DNA of 64,000 nt from Diogma glabrata (Eukaryota > Arthropoda > Insecta > Diptera > Cylindrotomidae), in NCBI GenBank assembly GCA_963693315.1, contig OY856186.1:238002554-238066553 (forward strand), in the 5' to 3' direction. The stretch's first letter is position 1; every line of letters starts with the position of its first letter. Positions 31,873 through 43,432 of the stretch are shown one piece after another. The translations under genes and the position numbers were made by a program. The notes under the pieces are model-generated. The model made no database searches. It saw only the letters and a list, made by a program, of their open reading frames with translations, and was not told the DNA's origin.

Positions 31873-33465
31873 AATTTTAATTTCATAAAAATGATATTTT
31901 CATTATTTCTTAATAACCCAAATTTTGATTAAAATAATATTGTTGACAATTACAAAAACTAAAGTTTTGGCCAGTGGGTCAATTATTTCAATGATAATTA
32001 ATAATACGTTTTTCATTGAATAATCAATTTTAAATTTTAAAAGTAAATTTTAACCGGTCAATACATGAGTAGCTTTGCGGTAACATTAGCAGCAAGAACC
32101 GGTAATCATAAAACCGTCAATTGGTTGTTGTTACTTGTTACAACTATCAATTGGTACAACTATCAATTAAGCAGTCATTAATGGTCCAAATACATGTGCA
32201 GAATTCTGCATGCAGCGAAATTAGAACATGTGTTATTATATGAGAGCAATTACATGTAAATTCTGCATGCAGAAAAATTCTGCAAGATATCTCTAATTCT
32301 AATTTCGCTGCACAGAGGCAGTGCTACCACAGTAAAAAAACAAAAACTACTTGAAAACTCAGATAAAAATGGATGATTTTGACATTTTGTTTGAAAATGA
32401 ATTATTTTTTTTATAACTCAAATAAAAATGAATGATATTTTGTTGAAAATGAAATTATTTTTGTAATGATTATTTGTTTATAAAGATATTCAAATATTCT
32501 AAATAATCCAAATTATAAAATAATTTAAAGCAATATTGTTAATAAATAAATTTTTGGGAAAGGATTATCGGAAACAGTGGTATATGTAATTTGAGCTTAA
32601 ATTTTAATTTAGACATAAACGTTTTTACAGGCAACGATTCAATTATTTTCTTCTATCTTTTAATTAAAAAGACAGTTTTCTTTAAATTGCGACAACTTTC
32701 ACTTATAACTATTTCATAATACGTAAGAACACGAACTGCCATTGTTACGAAAATTCTGCACGTCAAATATATAAAAATTCTGCACATCTGTTTTAGATGC
32801 AGATATGCATGCAGCACTGCGTGCAGACTTTCTGCACATGTATTTTGGGCATAAGTCTTTTAATCAGTGAAGTTGTTAAGTAAAGTTCTAAATATAAATA
32901 GTTTTAATATAAACCAATGGCAATAAAGTCACAGATATTTAATATCAGTCAATAAATTTAATACATTATTAGTCAATAAAAAAAGGGCAGTTACAACAGT
33001 GCAAATAAAGGTATATTAAAACATTAAAATATATATTTCCAACTAAACAAACAAATGTGTTTATATAAACTTTTCGAAAATAAATGGTTAATAAATAGTA
33101 ATAGTGCCAAAGGCAGAATCAAACCGTATCAAGATAATAAATTAAGCAGTGTCACATTCATTACACTTTAAACTAGTGTATATAAATCAAGCCACACTAC
33201 AAATCATACCTTAAGTAGTGTTCAACAACCAGTTTGCACTACATTTCCGAATCAACAGTAGTGTACAAACAATTATTGCACTACATTTGGCAGTTCCACA
33301 TATCAAAATAAGTAGAGTAATAAATACATCAAACAATTTCAGTACATCATCACAAAGTAGTGTAGAACAATTATTGGCACTACACTGGAAAAATGTGTTG
33401 ATAACTAAACGTGTTAACTAAATATTTCAATTCGTGACTTAATGTCACTATATCTTTTTTTTTAC
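31873..33465. other. Spacer with a TIR element (about 32180-32856) and weak tandem repeats
   Basis: About 32180 reads ATGGTCCAAATACATGTGCA and about 32856 back reads ATGCCCAAAATACATGTGCA, giving a ~677-bp element with inverted ends that continue as TCTGCATGCAG-type motifs. It codes for nothing. At about 33211, 33256 and 33355 a diverged AGTAGTGT ... ATTGCACTACA unit recurs. Confidence 0.5.
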
Positions 33466-33715
33466 ATAGGGTGAAAAACTCGTGAAATCAGCAAAAAACA
33501 TGCAATTTTGGAAATGAGGTTTTAATTTTGTATATATAGGTATTGGAATTCGTTGAAATCAATAAAAAAAAATTCTGCGTTTTCATTTTTTTTTTAACCC
33601 TGTCTTAAGATACAGGGTGTTGAATTATTTAAAGTGGGTGTTGGATTATTTAAATTTCTGATGGCACTGCTTCACAATATAAAAATAAACAGAATTTTCC
33701 ACGACCCTGCATCAT

Positions 33716-34108
33716 TTTAATGACTACAAAATAGCATGTGAGTGGTATTTTCATGCAACATTGCACGGTAAAGGACCTTGTGATGAAATTGGAGGAACAG
33801 TAAAAAGAAAAGCAGCTAGAGCGAGTTTTAAGAAAGAATACGACCAAATTATATCAACACCTCTGGAGTTAAATAACTGGGCAGCAGCTCCAGGCAATTT
33901 TCAAGATAACGTGCATTTTTTCTATGTAACGGAGGCAGGTTACATTGCAAAACGAAATCAACTAGCTGATAGATACGCCAATTTAAAAACAATTCCTGGA
34001 ACACGAGGATATCACCCCTACACTCCTACAAATGATGGATCAATCAAATCAATTAGAGTTAGAATAACGCTAGACGTTATTCTAACTCTACGGAATTTAG
34101 TAATGTAA
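33716..34108 (+). pseudogene. Conserved HGKGPCD...GGTVKR protein fragment of unknown function
   Basis: The readable frame starts within the element (FNDYKIACEWYFHATLHGKG) and no ATG begins it, so it is 5'-incomplete. The motif HGKGPCDEIGGTVKRKAARA is a strongly conserved signature I know from uncharacterised, often multicopy invertebrate proteins; the Cys/Asp spacing and basic tail suggest a nucleic-acid enzyme or transposon protein, but I assign no reaction. It continues with DNVHFFYVTEAGY and ends SIKSIRVRITL..., where the last codons derive from a 16-bp perfect hairpin (34054-34090), an odd way for a protein to end. It is probably a truncated exon captured by the TIR element. Confidence 0.55.
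34054..34090. repeat. Perfect 16-bp hairpin with 5-nt loop
   Basis: TAGAGTTAGAATAACG, loop CTAGA, then the exact reverse complement. It overlaps the 3' end of the HGKGPCD-type frame. Confidence 0.85.
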
Positions 34109-34826
34109 AATTAAATATATGATAGAAAATGCGTAAAATATTTATTTTGAGTTAAAATCAAAAATTTATTATAAAAACATACATATATGTAAATCCAAAA
34201 AAAAACCTCTTAATTTTTTAACTCCACTTTTATGATGAAAAATTTTAAGGCGTGTTGCAATAAAATTAATAAAAAAAACAAAAAATTTTGCCCTCCTGAA
34301 TTTTTTATAAAATATTAGTAACATATGTACCTTTCACATATTAAAAAATCAAAAATTTAAAAAATACGCATTTCTAGAAAATCGAATTTGAATTTTTTAC
34401 CGTTATTTTTATAAAAGAAATGTTCAAGGTCATATAATGTGAATTGCGATTTTGATTAGCCTTGTTCAATAGCTACATTTTGAGCTATATAACATTAAAA
34501 TCAATCCGGTAGTTTTGACTCTAGAGCCATTTCAATGCACCAGGGTCGAGCAATTTCTTTTTCAACACCCTGTATCTTAAGACAGGGTTAAAAAAAAAAC
34601 TAAAATCGCAGAAATTTATTTTTATTGATGTCAACGAATTCCAATACCTAAATATATAAAATTAAAACCTCATTTCCAGACCTTGCTGATTTCACGTGTT
34701 TTTCACCATAGACAAAATTATTATAATTAAAGAACAAATAAAAATAATTTATTGTAAGGTGCAAGTCTTGCAAAAAACTTTAAACCGAATTTCATAAAAT
34801 CTGTTTTTATTGTTTAAATATACACT

Positions 34827-37800
34827 CAGAGAATTTTGTTAGTAAATTTAATAACCGCCCGTTTTAAAAATGTGTAATAAGTTATTTTATCAATCTAATA
34901 ACGATTTTTATTAAAGTAATTGCCACATTTGTTCGATTATTACTTTTTGTTATTATTTTAATAAAAATCTTTATCAAAATAAAAATACGGTCAATATTAT
35001 TTAAAAAATCACAACGGTTGATTAAACTAATAACCAATTCTTATTAAAATTATGAATTCAGACAATCAAATAAAAAATTATGTGATTAACGTAGAGCTAT
35101 TAAAATAAAAACATAAATTATTATTTTTGTAGTTAATTTTAATAACCATTTTATTAGATTAATCATCGACGTTTTTACTTTCAAAACGTAGGTTATTAAA
35201 TTAATAATAGTATACATTAATCTTACTTTAGGTTATTATTTTTAATAACGATTAATAAAATATTGGTAAGAATCACAGTTTATATCCAGACGCTGAATAA
35301 ACAACTTTAAAAAATATTTAAAAGTTTTGTGAAAAACTATAAGTGTTAAGAAAATTGAAAAAGTAAGGTTATTTTATTAAACGATAACGTTTGGTATGTG
35401 AAACTTTGTAAATTTTTGTACTGTCTATGGTGTGGTAAAAATAATTGGTTTTTCAGTTCCTGAAGCAGATTCATCAGACAGAATATGTAGAAATTTTGTT
35501 CGATGAACAGAGTAGTTAGGCTAAAATTGTGTCTGCATGGGACAGGACTAAACAACTGAGACTCAGCGACATTTCAAATTTAAAATCAACTTCGGAAATT
35601 TTAACCAAATGGAAGTAATTTAAATTACCGCTTGGTTATAAACTGGTAATTAATAATTCAATATTAGTATATTTCAATAACATTTTAATTATAATTATAA
35701 TAATATATATATAATAATTATAATTAATTATAATAATATTCCTTTCAAAATTTTCAGATAGACATTTATTTTAAAGCAATGTTTCCGAAAGCCTGCGATT
35801 TTGGTTGTAAATTACCAACCATTTATTCAGAAAACTCAGCCCATTTTTGAAGAACAAATTAAAGATGAAAAGTTAAGAGATGTGGTTGAAAAACTTCGCA
35901 ATACAGAAAATATGACAGAAAGTAAGTTTTTTAAATTTGTTTTTTGGCTCCAAAAACTTGAAAATCACATACAACAGAAGCAGAATTCCATTCAAATTTT
36001 ACAGCAACAGAATTTTTTGCTGTCAAATTTGTATGAAATTCTGTTTCTGTTTCTGATATATTTGAATACCCGGCTATGAGCTAAAACGATGTTTTTGGAC
36101 ATGTCATTTGTAATTTTTTTGAGTGAAAACAATTAATTCTATTCAATGTTAGATTCTGTAATAATATAATATTTTTCTGTTTTATATTATTTAGATGATA
36201 TTCTGCTATCAACTTTGTATTTACTGCACAGGATACTCCGTCAAACCAACAAAACTTTATAGCATAAAATTTATAAGAAATACACTGTTCGATATTCTTA
36301 AAACAGTTTTGCCATTATAGGCGAAACTGTTCAAAATGATGAAGAGATGTTACAAAAGTATTTCGATAAAAAATTACCAATTTAGCCTCTTTTGTTAATT
36401 AGTGGGTCTATAATAAAGCCAACTAGTATGGTTTGATAATGTACGGTATGAAGCTTATACAACATGGAATAGTAGATTCTTGTATGAGCTTAGAATGAAG
36501 GCAATTCTTCACGAGGATGAAGTTTCGAGAATCCTCCGAGTGAAGAATTGCCATCATCCCAAGCGAATACAAGATGCTATTTTATCCACGACTGTAAAAT
36601 ATTTCGTTTAATTTCCAGTTTTCATGCAAAAATTTGTGTCGCCATATTGAAATAAAAACATCAAAGATAGCGAAAAACAAAACAAGTTTGTTGTTTAATT
36701 CGTCAGGGGAATATTTAATAAACTATAGAGCTGTTAAAGAATTTTAATCAAATTCACTAGTTGTGGAATGAATACAATTACAATGGAAGACATACGCATG
36801 GAAAGCATATATTCTTTAGTCGTGGATAAAGTAATTGATGTGTGCTTCAAAATATTTTTTCTATGCAAAAAGTCAATTCACTAGTGAAAAAGAATAACAA
36901 ATTATAGTTGCTATGGTTTTTCATATAATTTTATAAAGTATTTTAAACAACGTAACCATGAAAAAATAGAATATGAATTTTGAATGTTTTGTTGTCGATT
37001 TATAACTTTATAATTTATAGTAAATATCGATTATATATATACTATCATAGAAAAATTTGCATTTCCTACGCGAGATAAAAACGTTTTTCGTTCGTAAACA
37101 TGTCTCACTCGACGCTAGCGCGTCTCGTGAACATATGTTTACTCACGAAAAAACAATGTTTTCATCTCTTGTAGGAAAATATACTATTATTTATTCAACT
37201 TAAAATATCCGCAATCAGCAACCAATTTTAGAATTTTATCCAAAAGTATTTTTATACATTGAAAGGCGATAAAGAAAGATCATATTATTCGGTCAATTTG
37301 TTGATTGATTTGTTAAATTCAAATCAATAATATATATTATTAGTTTAGCTATGTAAATTTATTTTTTAACTAATACAAAATATAGTAAAATATAATAAAT
37401 ATTACTATATTTTTTATTTTATATACGCACATAGACTCCTTTTGTTCTTTTAATTTTTGTCACATATAAATTTAAAAATACTTTAAAGCAAAATTATGAA
37501 TTATTTTAGAATTAAAACTGTGAAATATAAATACTTTAAGATTAAATGAAAATAATTGAAATAAATAAAATCGTTAATAAAAAATGTATGCTCTCTTTTA
37601 TTTAAAAAGTGTAAAATATAAGTTCCATTATTAATTTAATAAGTTTCATTATTAATTTAATAACATCTTATTATTGATTTAATAAGAACCTATTATTAAT
37701 CTAGTTAGATTGTATTATTAATCTGATAACCTAATATTATTTTAAAAACAACTTTATTATTATAATAATATATGTCATTTATCCAAGGGATACCAAATAT

Positions 37801-38050
37801 AAATGTAATCCATTATGTTATTATTTCAATAAGAATTTTTATAAATATAAAAGCTATCGTTTTTAGATTTAAAATTTAATTTTTTTTTGTTAGTAAATAT
37901 TACGAACAAATAATATTAGTTTAATAATGCCTGTTATTACGAAATTAGTGAAAATAATCACAAGTTGTGATTAGCTGTATAATAATCACCCAATTGTTAA
38001 TCTAATGGCTATTTTGATAGTTTTTAATAACAGAATTCTCTGAGTGTATT
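34827..38050. mobile_element. Large TIR element (~3.2 kb) with AT-rich arms
   Basis: The left end reads TACACTCAGAGAATTTTGTT and the right end is the complement of TACACTCAGAGAATTCTGTT. The arms (about 34827-35270 and 37600-38050) are both dense in TTATTAATTTAATAAC-type words in opposite orientation. I saw no clear target duplication. The interior contains no recognised transposase; the frame at 35801-36079 is unassigned and the block at 36838-37195 belongs to a repeat seen again at 60165-60520. Confidence 0.55.
36838..37195 (+). repeat. Dispersed repeat, copy 1 (inverted partner at 60165-60520)
   Basis: The segment includes GAATAACAAATTATAGTTGC, TATGAATTTTGAATGTTTTG, TTTCCTACGCGAGATAAAAA, the CG-containing block CGACGCTAGCGCGTCTCGTG and TTGTAGGAAAATATACTAT. 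The second copy is the reverse complement with about 10-15% differences by eye. No coding frame. Confidence 0.75.
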
Positions 38051-39153
38051 GATCATAACAGATGATTGGCCAATCTCCACAATATGAGCTAAAACTTACA
38101 TGTAGGACATGAAATAGTTCGATTTCGTTAAATCGTGCATATTTTAAACTCTTATCCAAATTCGGACCATGAACAAAAGTTTCATCAAGATTGCTTATTG
38201 CTTGAGTCAATTATGTTGGTTCATCGAGCCGAAAATCAAGGTCTAATGACTTTCTAATTGCATTATTATATGAAATGATTTTTTTCAAATTATAAGCAAG
38301 TCAATCGTTTCGTTTAATTTAATTATTTAATTAAAGATGAAAAAGGTGTTCTAGACAGAGTTGTGAAAACTTGACCATTTTTGATTTTCCTGAAAGTTGG
38401 CATATAAGTAGTATGGACAAAATAAGAAATACAACTTATTTTAAAATATTTTTAAAGTGCATAGTTTGAGCATAGGGGGCACCCCAACAAGCATGAAAAA
38501 AGAAAAGTCTGCCAATCCGATGTAACTTTGAAATTAAATTGCTCAAGAACAGATATACCGATTTCATCAAACTTTTTTTTGTTTGATAGATGATTAATTA
38601 GTCGTTTGAAAAAAAATTAATTTATTGTTTTATAATTAATTTTAAAATAAAAATATTAAAAAAACTTTTTTAAAGATGGCGCTAGGGTCAAAGATCAATA
38701 GGAATTTAATTAATTTTTTTTTTGGAAATAGTTCTATTTTTACTCCAAAATATATCAAATTTACAAAGAGGCTAAAATTTTTGTTTTTGAGATATTTAAT
38801 TTTAAAGATTTTTAGTCATTCTAAAATTCTAATTGTTCATTATTTTTTCGAACAATTTTTATCATCAAAAAATAACATCCACTTTTTAATAATTTAAGAC
38901 TCCAAACATGTCAGAAAAACATGCCCAAACCAAGCAAGAGAAGATCAGAAGTGCGCTCACTACGCACGTTTAACATTTATGTTTTAGTAGTCCGATAATT
39001 CTTCACATTCAGGTAAGGTTTTATTTAATTTTTTCAGGGATGATATTCCTTTACTGATCTAGCCCTTTTTGAAACGGCAAAATACTGTAAACAAATACAT
39101 AAATTAAAATGTGTGCAAAAGAAAATTATAAGACGCCATTAAAAACAGATGCT
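38051..39153. other. Spacer without recognisable gene
   Basis: AT-rich, no repeat or known coding frame seen. Confidence 0.5.
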
Positions 39154-39654
39154 TTCTAGATCAGTGTTTCTCAACTAATTTCATGCTACGGACCAATAAA
39201 TATTTTAAAATTCTATTACGAGCCTTGTGAAATATTTCATATTAGATGAATGAAAGTGCAGGATATAGTGTGCTCGCACTTACATACTAAATGTAATTTA
39301 AACAAGAGTGAACGAAAAAAAGTTCCAAGAAACCAAAAAGAGAAAAGAACAAATTTTCATGGGGAACAAACAAAGTTTAAAACTCTACTTTATATTAATA
39401 TTATTGGGTAAGTGTTTAATGCTATATTTTATTTTTTGAGTCAAAGTTTACATTTGCGAGAGAATAAAATTCATTAAACACGAACCCAGTACAACGTTTT
39501 ATCCTTCCGACAGCGTAACATGTATTAACTTATATGAAAATTTGTTTTAAAATTCGTTGATAAAACAAGTAAAAAGAAAAAAAGACAATAAATTTTATTT
39601 TATTGTACCATTAATTGTAAACAATTAAATAAATTTTATTTAATTTCGATACAT

Positions 39655-40735
39655 ATTTAATTGTTTGATATTTTAAAAATAAAATGACCTACAATGAAAA
39701 ACATCAAAGTTCTAACTACTAAAACTAAAGAGAATTGAGAAACCCAAAAGCAATCATAAAAAATACTAATTTTAGGAAATTTAATTCAATTTAATCATAG
39801 TAGCCTTTGCCTTTTGCAATATTCGAGAGAGGAATATGCGCATTAGTTTTGAATTTATTGTTTTTTGTATAATCAGAGCGAAAATGTTATTTTTGATTAT
39901 TTATTTATAAGATAAATTCCAAAAAATTTATTTCACAGCTCAATACAATCAAATAAATTGTTTATAAATTGTTTCCGACATTTATATATAGGTTTATTTA
40001 TGTTTTTTTACCGTAATTGTGTGAGTTATTAGTCTTAACTTTCACGTGAACAGTATCTACCCGGGTAGATATCACGGTTTTTGTAATTCAATAACTTTAG
40101 ATATTTAGATATTTTTTTTCCTTTTTTCTTATATGAAAATTTTTACTGGTCAATGTGAAAAACAAGTATTTATTTTTAAATATATGCTTTTATTGTTAAA
40201 TATATGCTTTTATTTTATGCTTACACAAAAGTAAAATAAATACACCGTTACGTTTGTTGATATTATGATTTATGTAATATCTACCGGGGCAGATATTGTT
40301 CATATCAGTCGCTAAAAATTTCCGTTCACGTGAAGGTTAATAGAATAAAATAAACAGCTCTTAATTTTATTCTGTTGCATAAATGCTGCGGAACATAATA
40401 AAACAATTTATTTGATTGTAGTGAACTTAGAAATAAATTTTTTTGATTGCATTTTATAAATTATTTTATTTTATTTCATAAAGAAATCAACAAAAATATT
40501 TTCGCTCTGATTATACAAAAAACAATAAATTCAAATAAATGCGTATGCTCCTCTCTCGAATTCAGAAAAACGCAAAAGCTACTATGATTAAATTGAATTG
40601 AATTTAAATTCTGAAAAAAAATATTTTTTTCATGATAATTTTTTGGTTTCTTAGTTCTCATATATATTTGTAGTTAGAACTTTGATTTCTTTCATTGTAG
40701 GTCATTTCATTTTTAAAATACCAAACAATTAAATA
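39655..40735. repeat. Palindrome within the hAT-type element, with a small MITE at its centre
   Basis: The arms pair around a centre near 40195: AAAATGACCTACAATGAAA and AAGTTCTAACTAC at 39680-39720 mirror 40665-40715, and TTGTATAATCAGAGCGAAAA at 39865 mirrors 40490-40510. The centre (about 40034-40340) has its own inverted ends, TTAACTTTCACGTGAAC and GTTCACGTGAAGGTTAA, with TCTACC(C/G)GGG(T/C)AGATAT motifs inside, which looks like a ~300-bp MITE. Confidence 0.65.
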
Positions 40736-41440
40736 AGTATTTGTTTGTTTTCATCGTTTTAGTCCAAAAATATATATAAATTAATCTTTTTGTTCAAATT
40801 TTTCAAAACATTTTATTTACTTATTTGACGACATGTTTCAGCTTTTAACAAAAGCTATCCTCAGATCAGAACAAAAAATAATTAACCAGGGTAAATGATA
40901 CAATAATGGGCACTCGTAAGCAATTTTTTACTTACAACCCAGTCGTGTATAAAAGTTAATCTCCAACTAGAAGAGAAAAGTTTTAAAACTGGGAGAACGT
41001 TTGTTTTACTTTGTTTTAGACTGTCCAATTTTCATTTAAAATTTATGTAGAGTATAAATAAATCGCAAAATATACAATAGTAACTTCCGTAACAATTACA
41101 ATAATTGGCATAGAAAAATTAAATTTAGAATACAATAATTGTCCCTTATGTATAGTTTTTCGACACACCTGTTTTTACAATTCAGGAATAATAAATAAAA
41201 CTATGGGCATTTTATTTCATATATAATATCACAAAATTTTTTTATTTTTCAACTAAAATACTAATTCATTTATCACCTCAAATTTCAAATCACATCAAAT
41301 AAAATTAAATAAATAATAATAAATATAAAATTAAAATAAATAATAATAAACATAAATATAATAACAATAGTAATAGAATATCTATAATTATCTAAACTAT
41401 ACACGACGAACAGTCGTTTTCAGTTAATTTCGTTGAAGTG

Positions 41441-43432
41441 CTATCTGCTAACTGTTCCAGCCAGAGGAATAAATTCATCAAACGTTAGTTTTCTGATGGG
41501 AAGTTTTTTCGGCGGCATTTTTAGTTTAGGGTTCTTATTCTGTTTTTTGTTGGCAATTCTTAACTTTAACTTGTCTTCCTGAATTTTATTTTTATTTTCC
41601 TGAATTTGTTTTTTGTTTTCCTTATTTTGTATTCTTTGCGGTTGCCGTCTTTCTTTTTCTAGCTCTTTTTTCTCTTGTTGTTTGCGTTTTTCTTCTTGAA
41701 TTTTTGCATAGCCTGATGAGATTACAACAAAAGGTAGGCTTTATTTTGCTTTCCCCTGGTTCTTTCGTTCTGGTGTTTTAACCCATCTTAAATATTTGTC
41801 TATGTCCTTTAAGGGCTCAGGAGGGCAATTGGCAGTTTTATTTAGCTTTGGAATACATAATTCATCTTGTATATCAGTTGGGTTTTGGGCATATTCTGTT
41901 TCGTTTCGTTCTACAGATTTAGGTGGATACAGCTCAAATTTGTTAGGTAAGAACACAAAATCATTAATTTCCAGTATGTTAATAGGGTGGTCGTTAATTA
42001 ACGATGGTAAGAGAGCCTTATAAATTTGAAGCAAATATTGAAAGTCATCGTTTTTTTTGTGGCATATGTTCTTCTGTAGCTAGCTCCAGTTCGTGCAATT
42101 CTGGCCCTACAATATTTAAAAATTGTTGAATGTTGATGGCAGGAGATATGAAATGATCAGTTCTTACTATGGGGCCAGGTGATGATTGAATTTTTCGATG
42201 GTTCTTTGAAAATGATTTCCCTAAACATTTCTAACTATGAATAACAAATCTATTAAATGGATAAATACTGCAAGCTATAAACCCATTTGTAATTGAAATT
42301 GGATTTTCTGCTGCTTTAATTTCCTTTTCTAGCAGTGGTGCGAAAGTCTCTTTCGTTAAAATACCGTCTAAGTTTTCACGTTTCCAGTCCCTGACAATTT
42401 GTTGCCAAGCCGATTTCAGAGGTTTAAATGTCGACACATCACATGGCTTTAAAATTCTAGTGGCGTTCGGATACAAAGCGATTAATATTATTTGTAGTTC
42501 TTTGCAACTCAAAGGTGACATGTGTTGAATGTCCATCCACGTACAAAATTCCAGGAAACTGGGTGCCAGGTTTTAGTACATGAGGATAAAATACATTCGA
42601 AATATATTAAACAAATACTTCTTTCGTCATCCAACCGCTGTCACTTCATCCAACACCCCAGTGTTGAGAAACTGAATTTTGAATGCTATCCGGAATCCGC
42701 TTGTAAGGATAGATTTCCATTGGTGGTATCATACTTCCTGAAGCTGAGAAACTGAACATAACTGTTAGGCAACTCGTTGATGAGCCTTCGACCTCATACA
42801 CAATCCTACTTCCAACTTTTGCCAGTACGTTTTTCGTTTTAGGGCAGAGTATAAAATTGGTTTCATCACCATTAAAAATTCTGTCTGGTTCAGATAAAAT
42901 GAAAAACAAACTTTTATCCATTAAATAATTTTCAATTTGAACAAACCAATTATGTATATTGTCGACAGAAACGTTTGAACTAGCCGCCGTTACCTGCAAC
43001 ATACATGTTTTAAGGAAACCGTTCAAAAATTAAAATACAACATAATTAAAGCCAAATTATCTTACCGGTTCCGGTATTCTAGTAGTTATGTTTGGATGTC
43101 TTTTCAAAAACAGATTGTACCAACCTTTACCAGGCCTATTGGTCGATCCAATACCAGGCCTTTACCAGGCCTATTGGTCCGATTCGCGATGGAAAGCCTT
43201 TCCGTGCGTTTTCAACGATCCAGTCAATTATTATAGACTCTTTCTTCGTAGTCAAAGCTTTCATTGTCCCAGGCCGACTTTTTTTAAACTTATCGGACAA
43301 TCTATATTGAACAGTGGAACAAGGAACGTTAAATATTTTTGAAGCAGTCTTTTTGCCAATTTTCCCATTAATGACAGCATCACAAGCCTTTTGGATATTT
43401 TCCTCCAAATAAGATGAATTTCTTTTTGGCAT
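41441..43432 (-). pseudogene. Pogo/Tigger-like DDE transposase, broken
   Basis: From ATG 43432 the N-terminus (YLEENIQKACDAVINGKIGK ... STVQYRL) is a psq/CENP-B-type helix-turn-helix. A 72-bp intron follows (42994-43065, GTAAG...TGCAG). The DDE_1 domain reads RIFNGDETNFILCPK (first Asp), LYVDGHSTH (second Asp) and ATRILKPCDVSTFKPLK (third Asp), then a Lys/Glu-rich tail (KQQEKKELEKERRQ) ending near 41441. Damage: a 35-bp tandem duplication at about 43126-43178 in exon 1, stops at the WGVG and EVFV positions, and a frameshift at about 42540. All three catalytic aspartates survive. The copy is therefore dead but fairly recent. Confidence 0.9.
43126..43195. repeat. 35-bp tandem duplication within the transposase exon
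   Basis: TTTACCAGGCCTATTGGTC starts at 43126 and again at 43161, period 35 bp. Since 35 is not a multiple of three, it shifts the transposase frame. Confidence 0.9.

Larger units (their letters stand above)
33466..34711. mobile_element. TIR element (~1.25 kb) carrying the HGKGPCD-family coding fragment
   Basis: The arms 33466-33620 and 34566-34711 are inverted repeats of about 150 bp (GGTGAAAAACTCGTGAAATC versus GGTGAAAAACACGTGAAATC; both with AGGTATTGGAATTCGTTGA and ending at CCCTGTCTTAAGATACAGGG). Inside the arms a TA-flanked CAGGGTGTTG / CAACACCCTG pair may mark a mariner-like nested terminus. The interior holds the coding fragment at 33716-34108. Confidence 0.75.

Noticed and set aside
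33211..33400. AGTAGTGT motifs similar to the first bases of the Polinton TIR
   Set aside because: The match is only about 8 bp and belongs to a local degenerate repeat; no further TIR sequence follows.
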